Numbered from the stretch's first letter, positions 1-8,481 are shown. The stretch is 46,508 nucleotides of DNA from a virus (IMGVR_UViG_3300031227_000088:1-46508); one strand, 5' to 3'. A program made the numbers and translations. The notes: generated by a model from the sequence alone, not told the origin.

Positions 1-1033
1 CTATGGCACGATAACCTATGGTGGTACAGTTGTAGCCTCAAGAGTAAGTGCCTCACCTGATGCGGATATTACATCTTATTTGGGCAATGCGGCAGTTGGG
101 TACAATGGTGTAAATAGTGATGGGGCAACTTTTGCACATTATGACCATAATTCAAATCTTGCGTTTGCATTAAGACAACAAGCATCGGGTCAAACTGCTT
201 TAAATTGTCCATCAGGTCAAGAAATATATCTTACTCAAGATGGTGCAGAAAAACTAAAAATAGGAATAACTGGCGAACTATCAGGAGACCCATTCTCAGA
301 CCAAATGGCATACACATCCTCAGGTAAACTCCTAGAAGAAATGACCACACCTATATGCCTCTATAACTGGACAACTCCTGCAACAACAGAGTTAGACCAG
401 ACAATCAATACTCATAGCCTTACATATCAAGGTACAATGACTACAGCCGACCAGATACATAAAGGGTTCGTATGGGCGTTAGACTTTGATGCAGGGGATG
501 ATTATTTATCTACACCAGATGCGGCAGACCTTTCATTTGTTGATGAGGTTGTAACATGGTTTGGGTGGATAGAGGTTGTTGATGCAATAAGTTATCAAAC
601 AATTATGTGTAAATGGAACCTTACAGGAATAGATAGAGAATGGTTGATTCATATAACTGATACTGAAGTATTGCAAATACAATTCTATGATGACACTAAT
701 AATAAACTAAGTTATAGAACAGCTGATGCACCATTAGCAGTAGGTTGGCATTTCGTAGCACTAACACATGACGGTACATTTGGTGCGGCAATATGTAATG
801 GAACAAAGATGTATGTGGATGGAGTTCTTGTAGCCTCAACAGCAACAAATGATGGCTCGTTCAACAAGATGGTTGCAGGTGCAGCTACTATGCTTATTGG
901 TGCTTATGATAATGGCTCTCCTACTAATTTCTGGCAAGGCGACATGGGTCAAATAGGAATAGACCAATCAGAATGGGATGCAGCAACAGTCTGGCGTGTT
1001 TTTACGAAGACAAGAGGGGACTATAATTTATAA
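1..1033 (+). CDS. Tail fibre, C-terminal part with LamG-like lectin domain (partial at window edge)
   Basis: The frame is open from base 2 and ends at TAA 1031-1033. It continues in frame from the open ORF ending at 46508, so this is probably the last ~343 residues of a ~719-aa fibre. From about base 480 onward it reads like a concanavalin A/LamG jelly-roll: a segment containing FDAGDDYLSTPD, a central WHFVALTHDG block, then MYVDGVLVAST and LIGAYDNG, the usual order of such domains in phage fibres and adhesins. The role inferred is carbohydrate binding at the host surface. A TTG at 80 could act as a start but has no convincing ribosome-binding site, so I do not treat it as the real start. A strong AAGGAGG for the next gene follows the stop. 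Confidence 0.75.
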   Translation, partial: YGTITYGGTVVASRVSASPDADITSYLGNAAVGYNGVNSDGATFAHYDHNSNLAFALRQQASGQTALNCPSGQEIYLTQDGAEKLKIGITGELSGDPFSDQMAYTSSGKLLEEMTTPICLYNWTTPATTELDQTINTHSLTYQGTMTTADQIHKGFVWALDFDAGDDYLSTPDAADLSFVDEVVTWFGWIEVVDAISYQTIMCKWNLTGIDREWLIHITDTEVLQIQFYDDTNNKLSYRTADAPLAVGWHFVALTHDGTFGAAICNGTKMYVDGVLVASTATNDGSFNKMVAGAATMLIGAYDNGSPTNFWQGDMGQIGIDQSEWDAATVWRVFTKTRGDYNL

Positions 1034-1043
1034 AGGAGGTAGT

Positions 1044-1367
1044 ATGAAGAAGTATGTATGGTTAGTATTATTATTACCGTTGGTATTAGTTCTTTTTAAA
1101 GGTTGTACTGCGATGACACCTATAGAGAAAGCTGAAGGAGATGTATATTTCTATTATCAGGGTACAGATGCAAACTGTCAGGATATGGCTTTAACATTAT
1201 CAAGCAGATTACAGGCTGATAACATACCTCACTTTATATGTTTAGGCGATAGATTAGGTGAGAGACACATGTGGATAGAGGATTTAGATGGTAAGATATA
1301 CGACCCTTCATTCAGTAATACAGATGCCTCTAAGTATGTAATAGATAAACGTGAAAGAGTGCTATGA
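1044..1367 (+). CDS. Membrane-anchored transglutaminase-like cysteine protein
   Basis: The start is ATG 1044, seven bases after an AAGGAGG; upstream in-frame starts lie inside the fibre end. Residues 1-20 are a lysine-led hydrophobic segment ending in G-Cys21, which could be a poor lipobox or simply a membrane anchor. The rest (~85 aa) resembles the transglutaminase/BTLCP cysteine-peptidase core: Cys45 in ANCQDMALTL, His75 in RHMWIE and Asp87 in KIYDPSF give a Cys-His-Asp order and spacing typical of small family members. The stop overlaps the next ATG (ATGA at 1364). Its place between fibre and holin-like genes suggests envelope action, in lysis or entry, but the substrate is unknown. Catalytic assignment is by motif only. 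Confidence 0.55.
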   Translation: MKKYVWLVLLLPLVLVLFKGCTAMTPIEKAEGDVYFYYQGTDANCQDMALTLSSRLQADNIPHFICLGDRLGERHMWIEDLDGKIYDPSFSNTDASKYVIDKRERVL

Positions 1368-2245
1368 AATATGTCTTTGACTATGACAGCATCAAACAAT
1401 GGATAAAAGCTAAAGGAGATTCTCTTGGCAATGCTTTTACTAAAATCACAGACGGTGCTGAGTTCGCTTTAGTAACAACATCAAGCAACCTACAGGTATC
1501 TATATCAGAAGATACCGTAGGTGTAGCAACGAGTGCAAAGCAATTACCTGATGGTCACAGCGTAGTTCTCTCAGCAGGTGCTGTTACAGTAGGTAAAGTA
1601 TACGTCACCGATGGAGTAGATGATGTTGATGTTGTAGAAGCCACAGACGATAGTACCAATTTACATAGTTCAAATGGCATAGTAGCTAATTCTATAGCGA
1701 ACTTCCGTATAAGCAGTACGAAAATTAAACCTGCACGAATGGATGCGTCAACACACTCTATTCAAACATTATCTTATGAGCATCACGAAATACACGCAGG
1801 TTCATCTTATTTCCATAAAGAAGCGTATGATGTTGCAAAGAATGCAACTATAGACCATTTAATAGTAACACCAGCTTCAAGTGCTTTCGCACACATGGTA
1901 ATAAGTGTAGAGAACACAACCTCGTTAGTTGATGTATATCTTTATAAAGATACGATTACGACTGATGATGGGGCTGTAGATGATATTCATAACAGGAATC
2001 AAAATTATCCTGATGCTAACACAACAGAGATATATACAACACCAACAACATCTGCTGTAGGCACAATGCTATGGTCTGTAGCATTAGGTGCTGGCAAGAA
2101 TTTACCTGGTGGTAGTGTACGAGATAGTGAAGAACTTGTATTGGAACAAAACAACAAGTATCTATTAAGGATAACCGAACCCAATGTAGCACCAACAACG
2201 GTTAATATAGCATTTGATTTTTACGAGCATACGGACAAGGATTAA
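1364..2245 (+). CDS. Putative virion/tail beta-structured protein
   Basis: This 293-aa protein overlaps the stop of the preceding gene by four bases. It is rich in Thr, Ser, Val and Asp without hydrophobic helices. The middle contains LSYEHHEIHAGSSYF (about residue 138) followed by TIDHLIVTP, a pattern I associate with small beta-sandwich proteins near tail genes of environmental phages. The N-terminal ~90 residues look like a separate strand-rich domain. A role as a tail appendage or receptor-binding accessory is inferred from position after the fibre. No enzyme motif is visible. Confidence 0.5.
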   Translation: MKYVFDYDSIKQWIKAKGDSLGNAFTKITDGAEFALVTTSSNLQVSISEDTVGVATSAKQLPDGHSVVLSAGAVTVGKVYVTDGVDDVDVVEATDDSTNLHSSNGIVANSIANFRISSTKIKPARMDASTHSIQTLSYEHHEIHAGSSYFHKEAYDVAKNATIDHLIVTPASSAFAHMVISVENTTSLVDVYLYKDTITTDDGAVDDIHNRNQNYPDANTTEIYTTPTTSAVGTMLWSVALGAGKNLPGGSVRDSEELVLEQNNKYLLRITEPNVAPTTVNIAFDFYEHTDKD

Positions 2246-2247
2246 CC

Positions 2248-2496
2248 ATGACAGACACCAACAGCAGATTAGCGAGAGTTGAAACAAAAATAGATAGTTG
2301 GATAGATCACACAGAAATGTACCGAAAGAAGAAAGACGAATGCAACGAGCGTATCTTCCAAAAGTTAGACAAGCTTCAATGCGGAGAACATCACGCGAAT
2401 ATAAAACATCTGATGACATGGATGAGAATACTGGTACTGGTGATAATATGCGGTGGACTAGCAACGATTGCTTTACGGCTCCTTGTAACAAGTTAG
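2248..2496 (+). CDS. XhlA-like hemolysin/holin-associated membrane protein
   Basis: This 82-aa protein starts two bases after the previous stop. It begins with SRLARVETKID, a short amphipathic coiled-coil region, and ends with one strong transmembrane helix (residues ~59-80, MRILVLVIICGGLATIALRL). That layout, an N-terminal coil with an Arg-Val-Glu-Thr-Lys motif and a C-terminal membrane helix, matches the XhlA family that cooperates with holins in lysis cassettes. A holin-like gene follows closely. Assignment is by architecture, not alignment. Confidence 0.55.
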   Translation: MTDTNSRLARVETKIDSWIDHTEMYRKKKDECNERIFQKLDKLQCGEHHANIKHLMTWMRILVLVIICGGLATIALRLLVTS

Positions 2497-2525
2497 AGAG
2501 ACCAGATAACATACAAGGTGTAGAT

Positions 2526-2681
2526 ATGAATGATATAAAAGAGTATGCAAATGTACTAAGGAAATCAAACGATAGGTGGTTAATAGATGATACGGATGAT
2601 GATATTAAATCTCTTGGCACATATGAGTACATGGCTTTATCAGCAATACATTTCACCAACAATAAACACGACAGACGCTAA
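2526..2681 (+). CDS. Small protein of unknown function (51 aa)
   Basis: ATG 2526 has AAGGTG seven to twelve bases upstream. The frame is open further left, but that part overlaps the XhlA-like gene in another phase and reads as a shadow. The product (starts MNDIKEYANV, ends NNKHDRR) is charged, with an acidic DDTDDDIKS stretch, and has no membrane segment. It lies between two lysis-type membrane genes. Function not recognised. Confidence 0.4.
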   Translation: MNDIKEYANVLRKSNDRWLIDDTDDDIKSLGTYEYMALSAIHFTNNKHDRR

Positions 2682-2696
2682 CCAAAGGAGGCAGTG

Positions 2697-2885
2697 ATGG
2701 GAATAGTGCAATGGGCAACAGATAATTGGGTACTTATTCTGCAAATATATGCAGGGATAGTAACCATAGCATCAATCATTGTTAAGTTAACCCCTACAAC
2801 CAAGGATGACGCTATACTATCAAAGATTACAGGGTTCATTGGTAAATGGATTGCATTAAATAAGGGGACAAAAAAAAACCCTTAA
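2697..2885 (+). CDS. Holin-like membrane protein
   Basis: ATG 2697 sits about seven bases after AAGGAGG (2684-2690); GTG 2694 is too close to it. The 62-aa protein has one membrane helix at residues ~10-30 (WVLILQIYAGIVTIASIIV) followed by LTPTTKDDAILSK, the T-P-T-x-K-D-D motif frequent in small phage holins, and a basic tail ending GTKKNP. It probably forms the inner-membrane lesion in lysis, possibly with the XhlA-like product upstream. A dedicated endolysin is not evident beside it. Confidence 0.6.
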   Translation: MGIVQWATDNWVLILQIYAGIVTIASIIVKLTPTTKDDAILSKITGFIGKWIALNKGTKKNP

Positions 2886-2981
2886 ATCCAAGATTAACCT
2901 TTCAGGGACGCTTACTACTCATTTTCTTTAAACAGAAGTGGGCGGTAAGGTTCCTAGGAAGGTACCTAAGAAAGAAACTAA

Positions 2982-3080
2982 ATGAATACATTGTTAAGCA
3001 TACTGAGTAAATTAACATTCAAGGTTAAGAAGGTACGTACAAAGCTAACTTATTACATAGGCTTAAAGTTTAAATGGTAG
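2982..3080 (+). CDS. Basic micro-protein (32 aa), unknown
   Basis: A short ORF with ATG 2982 encodes a Lys/Thr/Leu-rich peptide (MNTLLSILSKLTFKVKKVRT...). It overlaps the next small ORF by seven bases, and the GAAAG upstream is only a weak ribosome-binding site. The packed arrangement supports translation, but the call is tentative. Confidence 0.3.
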   Translation: MNTLLSILSKLTFKVKKVRTKLTYYIGLKFKW

Positions 3081-3226
3081 TTTTAGGGCTGTACGGACTA
3101 ATGCAGAAACACAACATCACTCGCACACAACTGGTAGACATCTTGAGATTGAGGCGTGAGTTGAAGAAATATCGTTACGAAGCATTCAAACATGAATATC
3201 ATACTAAAGGTATTAAGCAATTTTAG
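3074..3226 (+). CDS. Small basic protein (50 aa), unknown
   Basis: ATG 3074 lies in the end of the 32-aa ORF and the frame closes at TAG 3224-3226. The product has a central helical basic stretch (DILRLRRELKKYRYEAFKHE) and no cysteines or membrane helix. Its position just before the tail adaptor suggests a late-operon accessory peptide. Function not recognised. Confidence 0.35.
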   Translation: MVVLGLYGLMQKHNITRTQLVDILRLRRELKKYRYEAFKHEYHTKGIKQF

Positions 3227-3242
3227 ATAGGAAGGTGAGGAA

Positions 3243-3332
3243 ATGATCTATAAGAACGATTCATCTAAAAGAGCCTCTTTATTGAACGCTAAGAACAAGG
3301 AAAAGCGTAAAGAGAAATTGGAGGTAGCATGA
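3243..3332 (+). CDS. Lysine-rich micro-protein (29 aa) upstream of adaptor
   Basis: ATG 3243 has a good AAGGTGAGG just upstream and the ORF ends TGA 3330-3332, overlapping the adaptor ATG at 3329 (ATGA). The strong site and coupling suggest it is translated and may help deliver ribosomes to the adaptor gene. The peptide is mostly Lys, Arg, Asn and Glu. Confidence 0.4.
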   Translation: MIYKNDSSKRASLLNAKNKEKRKEKLEVA

Positions 3333-4216
3333 GCACAATTTATACTGCGACAAGTCTAGTAGAGCGGATCAGCAAGATTATTTCGGGCGACTACATCACA
3401 GCAGCTATGGAAGCTCGTATCTGGTTATTCATGGTAGATATATTTAACCAAATAACTGATAGAGATTATAACTACCAAAAGGTAACAAGTTCAATGAGTG
3501 TAGGTTCTTCAGTACAAACGATTGATTTACCTGCTGACTTCCTGCGTCCCATAACAGTATATACCCTGAGTTCACCAGGTGGTTCAAGAATAGAAGTAGA
3601 TAGATTAAGTGATGGTCAATGGTCTTATAGAACATCTACATCTAACACAGCACAATATCCCTCCCAGTACAGGATATACGGCATAGATACCGACAATAAT
3701 AAACAATTAGAGATAACACCTATGTTTAGTTCTGCGGCGACCTTATACATAGATTACTATAAGATACCTGATGAACCTTATGAATATAAAGCTGGCACAG
3801 GTGTAGCGACTTTAGATTCTCCAAATGTAACAGGAACATCAACACAATGGTCTGATTTTGTATCAGCTAAAGATTACTTCAGAATAGACAGCGTAGGTAA
3901 ATGGTATGAGATTTCATCTATAACAACAGATTCAAACATGGTTGTATCAACATATTTAACCGCTACTAAAACAGATGTAGCATACACGATCTCAAACAGA
4001 ATCCCTTTAAGCAATCAAGGTATATTGGCTTTAGTATATGGAGTAGCATCACAGATGTTAAACATAAACGGTGAAAAAGAAATGGCTGCATCATATTGGC
4101 AGTTACACTTAGATGCTATGGCTAGATACAAAGGTTCAGAAGTAAAGACCACAGAAACAGCGTATAACGCATACTCAAGAACGTATTATAACCATCATGA
4201 CTATAGTGACTATTAG
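3329..4216 (+). CDS. Head-tail adaptor / tail tubular protein A-like
   Basis: This 295-aa protein resembles the gp4/gp11-type adaptors that bind the portal in short-tailed phages. An N-terminal helical region (LVERISKIISGDY, then AARIWLF...DIFNQITDRDYNYQK) is followed by a beta region with FLRPITVYTL and a late helical stretch (AASYWQLHLDAMARYKGS) typical of these proteins. The next genes carry nozzle-type sequences, giving the usual adaptor-nozzle order. AAATTGGAGG precedes the ATG. Function inferred from length, secondary pattern and context. Confidence 0.6.
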   Translation: MSTIYTATSLVERISKIISGDYITAAMEARIWLFMVDIFNQITDRDYNYQKVTSSMSVGSSVQTIDLPADFLRPITVYTLSSPGGSRIEVDRLSDGQWSYRTSTSNTAQYPSQYRIYGIDTDNNKQLEITPMFSSAATLYIDYYKIPDEPYEYKAGTGVATLDSPNVTGTSTQWSDFVSAKDYFRIDSVGKWYEISSITTDSNMVVSTYLTATKTDVAYTISNRIPLSNQGILALVYGVASQMLNINGEKEMAASYWQLHLDAMARYKGSEVKTTETAYNAYSRTYYNHHDYSDY

Positions 4217-4218
4217 AC

Positions 4219-5280
4219 ATGCAAAAGATATTCTTAAAAGCATTTAAAGGTTTAAGAACAAAGAATCCATTATCCCTTGAGGGTGATGAATCTCCTTTAT
4301 GTAATGATATACAGTTGACACCTAAAGGTGCGTTAGGTTCTCCAAACGGTTCTACGAAGTGGAATAATGATTCTTTAGGATATATAAACGGATTTTTTGA
4401 TTACCATCCAAAACGAGGTGGACAGTATATAGCTAGTTTCTATTCAGATAGTGGTGCAGGGTACGGTTTTCCGCCTGCGTTACCTTCTGGTACAGGTTCA
4501 GAAACACCTGATGGTAGCGGTGTATTTACAAGTGATACACCAAGTTCTCCAGCTGCACCTATAGTTAAAGTATATACAGCATATTTAACTACGACTAATG
4601 ATTATGTATGGGATAGGGCAGGGCTTAATCTTCAATATGGAAATTCAATGTCATCTGTTTTAGCTGATTTAGGTACTGTATATGTCATAACAGTTAAAGA
4701 CCAATTTGGTGCGACTGCAACAGGATATAATACAGTAAGTGCCGCTACGCGAATACGAGTTACTTATAATACTGGATATTGGAGTATTAATAATTACAGA
4801 GATGTAACCATTACAAATGGAGTTGGTTCAGCATTGCTTAGTTATTATGGTAGCGACTATATTAACGAAGATCCTCTTAGCACTCCAAATAATGATGTAT
4901 TACAAATGAATATACAAGATGTTGGTAGCACAATGACAGCGACTTTAAGTTCTTTGCCAACTTTATATGTTTATGGGGTTGTATCATTGCCTGCTTCAAG
5001 TCCTACAGCAAGTTGGTCTGGCGGTACAGCAGAGTTGAAGTATATGAATTTATCATCAAGCGTTCAAACTTGTACCGAAGCAGTACAAGCATCAACGACT
5101 ACATGGGGCAGAATTACAGGTGGCATACATTCTTACCAAGATAATTATTCAGATGTTTTATCAGCTGGCGTCGGAACACCACAAAAAGGACAATGTAATA
5201 ATTTAACAGAATATACAATTCGTGTTAGAGATATTAATGGAGCAACTACAACTCAAAATGTTACTGGACCAGCACCATAG
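4219..5280 (+). CDS. Nozzle N-terminal paralogue fused to Ig-like region
   Basis: The first ~75 residues (KIFLKAFKGL, SPLCND, GALGSPNGSTKW, GFFDYHPKRGGQYI) closely match the start of the next gene (5290), the beginning of tail-nozzle/stabilisation proteins. Instead of the nozzle body, this copy has a Gly/Ser/Pro-rich linker (residues ~77-112) and ~240 residues of strand-rich sequence with Ig-like flavour (VYVITVKDQFGATATGY; EYTIRVRDINGATT). It ends at TAG 5278-5280. It may be a duplication product that now serves as a tail decoration, or a remnant. No catalytic motif is seen. Confidence 0.5.
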   Translation: MQKIFLKAFKGLRTKNPLSLEGDESPLCNDIQLTPKGALGSPNGSTKWNNDSLGYINGFFDYHPKRGGQYIASFYSDSGAGYGFPPALPSGTGSETPDGSGVFTSDTPSSPAAPIVKVYTAYLTTTNDYVWDRAGLNLQYGNSMSSVLADLGTVYVITVKDQFGATATGYNTVSAATRIRVTYNTGYWSINNYRDVTITNGVGSALLSYYGSDYINEDPLSTPNNDVLQMNIQDVGSTMTATLSSLPTLYVYGVVSLPASSPTASWSGGTAELKYMNLSSSVQTCTEAVQASTTTWGRITGGIHSYQDNYSDVLSAGVGTPQKGQCNNLTEYTIRVRDINGATTTQNVTGPAP

Positions 5281-5289
5281 AGGAACATA

Positions 5290-5556
5290 ATGCCTAAACA
5301 AAAGATATTTATTAAGTCTTTTAACGGATTGCATTATGATATTGACCCTTTTGATATTGGAAATATTGACTCACCTCTTTTGAATGATTGTTATGCAGAC
5401 CCTGTAGATGGTTTGAGTTCACCTAATGGGTCAACTAAATTTGAGAATCTGGCAAAAGCAGATACGATATATGGACTTTTTGACTATACTTCACGTAGAG
5501 GACATTATATAATTATATCAATAGGAGATGGCAGTATAGAATCTACTGCTTTATAA
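5290..5556 (+). CDS. Tail nozzle protein, N-terminal piece (gene split by HNH insertion)
   Basis: These 88 residues (KIFIKSFNGL, SPLLND, LSSPNGSTKF, GLFDYTSRRGHYII) read as the N-terminus of a nozzle/stabilisation protein and then stop at TAA 5554-5556. The missing body appears to be the ORF from ~6305 to 8473, on the far side of an HNH gene that begins four bases after this stop. The last residues (GDGSIESTAL) probably come from the junction. Either two polypeptides assemble together or the protein is inactivated. AGAGGAAC before the ATG is a fair ribosome-binding site. Confidence 0.6.
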   Translation: MPKQKIFIKSFNGLHYDIDPFDIGNIDSPLLNDCYADPVDGLSSPNGSTKFENLAKADTIYGLFDYTSRRGHYIIISIGDGSIESTAL

Positions 5557-5559
5557 GAT

Positions 5560-6294
5560 ATGAATAAAAAAATATATAGATGTATAGAATGTGGAAAAGA
5601 ATTAGGATGTCATAAAGCTAAAAGATGCTTTACCTGTTCACATAAAAAACAAGGAGAAGATCAAAAAGGGGAGAACAATTCACGTTGGAATGGTGGGCTT
5701 CCAAATTGTAGTATATGTGGCAAGAAATTAGGGAGCTATAAAGCCTCATTGTGTAGGCAATGCTCTGGTAAGCAAAAAAGAGGAGTTAAGAGACCAGACT
5801 CCGTTAGAGAAAAAATGAGTAAAGCAAAGAGAACAGATAAGTACCCAGATAGTATAGACGGAAAGATACTTACTAGGAAAGAATATGATTTATTACGCAA
5901 TAATACCCCTAGGATGAAGCTGAGGGGAAGAATCAAACGATCACTTAGGTATAAATTAAAACAAAGAACTATGAATAAAAACGGATTACCTACATTTGAA
6001 ACACTATCGTTTACGGTGAATGAGTTAGAAAAACATTTAGAATCATTATTCACTAAAGGAATGAATTGGGATGTATTCTTTGAAGGTAAAATACATATAG
6101 ATCATATTGTGCCAGATTCATTTTTTGACTATGAAAGCATAGAAGATGATGGATTTAAGCAGTCTTGGGCTTTAAGTAATCTAAAACCTATGTGGGCTAA
6201 AGATAATTTATCAAAGAGTGATAGAATTGTTATATGCGGAGTATTAACAAATCAGCGAGCAAGAAATACTAAACAAATATTATTAGCAATATAA
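5560..6294 (+). CDS. HNH homing endonuclease inserted in nozzle gene
   Basis: This 244-aa protein has two N-terminal zinc knuckles (CIECGKELGCHKAKRCFTC and CSICGKKLGSYKASLCRQC), a basic linker, and a C-terminal HNH core: HIDHIVPDSFF, then W-ALSNLKPMWAKDN, about residues 177-220. It starts directly after the nozzle N-terminal piece and ends five bases before the nozzle body region, so it interrupts one gene. There is no room on either side for a group I intron core, so it looks like an intron-less homing endonuclease. Such insertions splitting a virion or enzyme gene are known in phages. Confidence 0.75.
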   Translation: MNKKIYRCIECGKELGCHKAKRCFTCSHKKQGEDQKGENNSRWNGGLPNCSICGKKLGSYKASLCRQCSGKQKRGVKRPDSVREKMSKAKRTDKYPDSIDGKILTRKEYDLLRNNTPRMKLRGRIKRSLRYKLKQRTMNKNGLPTFETLSFTVNELEKHLESLFTKGMNWDVFFEGKIHIDHIVPDSFFDYESIEDDGFKQSWALSNLKPMWAKDNLSKSDRIVICGVLTNQRARNTKQILLAI

Positions 6295-6304
6295 GGAGGT
6301 CGTT

Positions 6305-8473
6305 ATTTCTACAGTCATTAGCGGTTTACCATCAAGCGTTCGCCCCACATTTTGTGTAGTGCAGGGAACTCTATATATATTCCCAAGTTCAGATAAACGT
6401 ATTATATCTTATGATGGCGTAACACAAACAAATGCAGGGTTATTAGCACCTACTAATTCAGAACTTGTATTAACATCTACTGGGGCTGGAACAATAACGC
6501 TAACTACTGGTTGGAAATATAATTATGCTTGGTACAATTCCACAAAAGGGATAACTTCAGACCCTTATCCTCTTGCTGGAATAACTACAACAAGTGCGTT
6601 AGGCTCTATAACCTCTATATTGGTATCATCGTTTCCAGCTACATCCTCTGACTCACAGGTTACAGGAATAAGAATCTATCGCACTAATGACGGTGGTTCT
6701 ACATTCTATTATAATGGACAAATAGATTTAGGTGTAACCTCATACTTAGATACAGTAGTTGATGATAGTTTGGGAGATGAAGTCTCTACTAGGAATAATA
6801 CAATGCCAGCGTGTAAGTACGCAGTTTCCGCAAAAAGAAGAATATACGCAGCAGGGCAAGATGTTTATTCCGAAGGAACAGTAACCGTTTCAAGCGGTAG
6901 TATGACAGTCACAGGAACCTCTACTGTCTGGCAAGATGGTTTAAGAACACGATACTTTCAAGTAGATGATAGTTCAAGGTTATACCAAATAGATACAGTA
7001 ACCACAGGTACATCAGTACAACTAACTCAAGCGTATGGTGAAGCACAAGAGATTGGTGCATCATATTCAATGTATGGTGAAGATAATAGAGTGTTCTTCT
7101 CAGAGATAGACTCATCAGATACAGCTTTACCTGAGAGTTGCTACTTAGGATTGGATTATGGAGACTTTGTTGACTTACCGATAGACGGAGATAAAATCAC
7201 AGGTCTGGGTGTAGCAAGGGCATATACTATCCTTATCTTTAAAAACAAGAAGGTAGTAGCTCTTGCAGGTACTTCAAAAGCCGACTTCAATTTGTTCACA
7301 GTAAATGACAATGAAGGTTGTGTATCACATTGGACAATAGCGAATGACCATGATGGATTATGTTACTTCTTTTCTGGTAGTTCAGTTATACGAACAGATG
7401 GTTCTAACTTTGATGATATATCTAAGAATAAAATAGATAAGTATCTATATGAGTATATTGACCCTACATATAATGTTCTGTCTCATGCACAATACTATGA
7501 TAAGAGAAGATGGTATATGCTGTGGGTCACGACAAAGGGAAACACATCACCTAATATATGTTTAATATATGATCTAACATTAGGCGAATGGTATCAACAG
7601 GAGATTAACGCAGTATGTTCTGCAGTCGTATTAAATGAAACAACCAATGAGAATGAGATATGGATTGGAAGTTCAAGTGGAATTATTGAAAAATTAGATC
7701 AGGACGATACATTTAATAGGTCGGTCACAAGTGGGACTACAAGAGGTACGGTTACAACTGCTACAGCCACGACATTAGTTGACACAACTACTTCTTCATT
7801 CTTTACCTCAGCATCAGGGTTAAAGGGTTGTTATGTAACTCTAACAGGTGGCACAGGCGTAGGACAACGTAGGTTAATATCATCTTCTACAGGATCGCAA
7901 CTCACAGTATCTACAGACTGGGTTGTTACGCCTATAGGAACTGATACAACTTATGCTATAGGGGCGTTTGACGCATATTGGTATAGCCGCAAGATAGACT
8001 TAAATTCACCTGATTTTAAAAGGTTCTATGAGTTTCTAATTACATTCCTCAACCAAAAAGAATCCACAAAATTACGTGTGTCCTTTTTTGTAGATTTAGT
8101 TGACGATTCTGGGGTAGTGGCTGTAACAAACGGTTCTCCTACTGTTACTGGTACGGATACTTTATTTACTTCAGAAGATGAAGGTAAATCTATTCTAATT
8201 ACAGGATTCGCAGAGGAGTATATAATATCTAAAGTGACATCTCAAACATCTATTACCTTGAATAAAACTTATCAAGGAACAACTGGCACAGGTTTGAAAT
8301 ATATAATGGAAACATTCTTCACTAATATAGATTGTAATGTAGGGTATGATGCTCTCGTAGATATGAGTTGTAGGGCAAGATATTGCCAATTCAGAATTGG
8401 TATGAGAGATAGCGATCGTAAATTTTTAATCTATAATTTGGCTTATTGGGCAGACGGAGAGAGAATAGTATGA
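6305..8473 (+). CDS. Tail nozzle/stabilisation protein, body (C-terminal piece)
   Basis: The reading frame is open from 6287 and runs ~720 residues of beta-rich sequence with repeated propeller-like segments (LYIFPSSDKRIISYDG, VYSEGTVTV, ICLIYDLTLGEWYQQ, ETFFTNIDCNVGYDALV), as in T7 gp12/P22 gp10-type nozzle proteins. There is no ATG near the front. AAGGAGGT at 6293-6300 is ideally spaced for ATT 6305; the first classical start is GTG 6359 without a ribosome-binding site. I place the start at 6305 tentatively. It follows the HNH gene that separates it from its N-terminal 88 residues. It forms the tail tip for DNA ejection. Confidence 0.6.
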   Translation: MSTVISGLPSSVRPTFCVVQGTLYIFPSSDKRIISYDGVTQTNAGLLAPTNSELVLTSTGAGTITLTTGWKYNYAWYNSTKGITSDPYPLAGITTTSALGSITSILVSSFPATSSDSQVTGIRIYRTNDGGSTFYYNGQIDLGVTSYLDTVVDDSLGDEVSTRNNTMPACKYAVSAKRRIYAAGQDVYSEGTVTVSSGSMTVTGTSTVWQDGLRTRYFQVDDSSRLYQIDTVTTGTSVQLTQAYGEAQEIGASYSMYGEDNRVFFSEIDSSDTALPESCYLGLDYGDFVDLPIDGDKITGLGVARAYTILIFKNKKVVALAGTSKADFNLFTVNDNEGCVSHWTIANDHDGLCYFFSGSSVIRTDGSNFDDISKNKIDKYLYEYIDPTYNVLSHAQYYDKRRWYMLWVTTKGNTSPNICLIYDLTLGEWYQQEINAVCSAVVLNETTNENEIWIGSSSGIIEKLDQDDTFNRSVTSGTTRGTVTTATATTLVDTTTSSFFTSASGLKGCYVTLTGGTGVGQRRLISSSTGSQLTVSTDWVVTPIGTDTTYAIGAFDAYWYSRKIDLNSPDFKRFYEFLITFLNQKESTKLRVSFFVDLVDDSGVVAVTNGSPTVTGTDTLFTSEDEGKSILITGFAEEYIISKVTSQTSITLNKTYQGTTGTGLKYIMETFFTNIDCNVGYDALVDMSCRARYCQFRIGMRDSDRKFLIYNLAYWADGERIV

Positions 8474-8481
8474 TAGAATAA

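Noticed and set aside
2938-2985. A 15-aa ORF (GTG start) before the small genes at 2982
   Set aside because: Too short, no ribosome-binding site, and explained by a partly palindromic stretch around 2951-2960.
5557-6304. Group I intron in the nozzle gene
   Set aside because: The HNH gene occupies 735 of the ~748 inserted bases; no catalytic core fits in the few bases left on either side.
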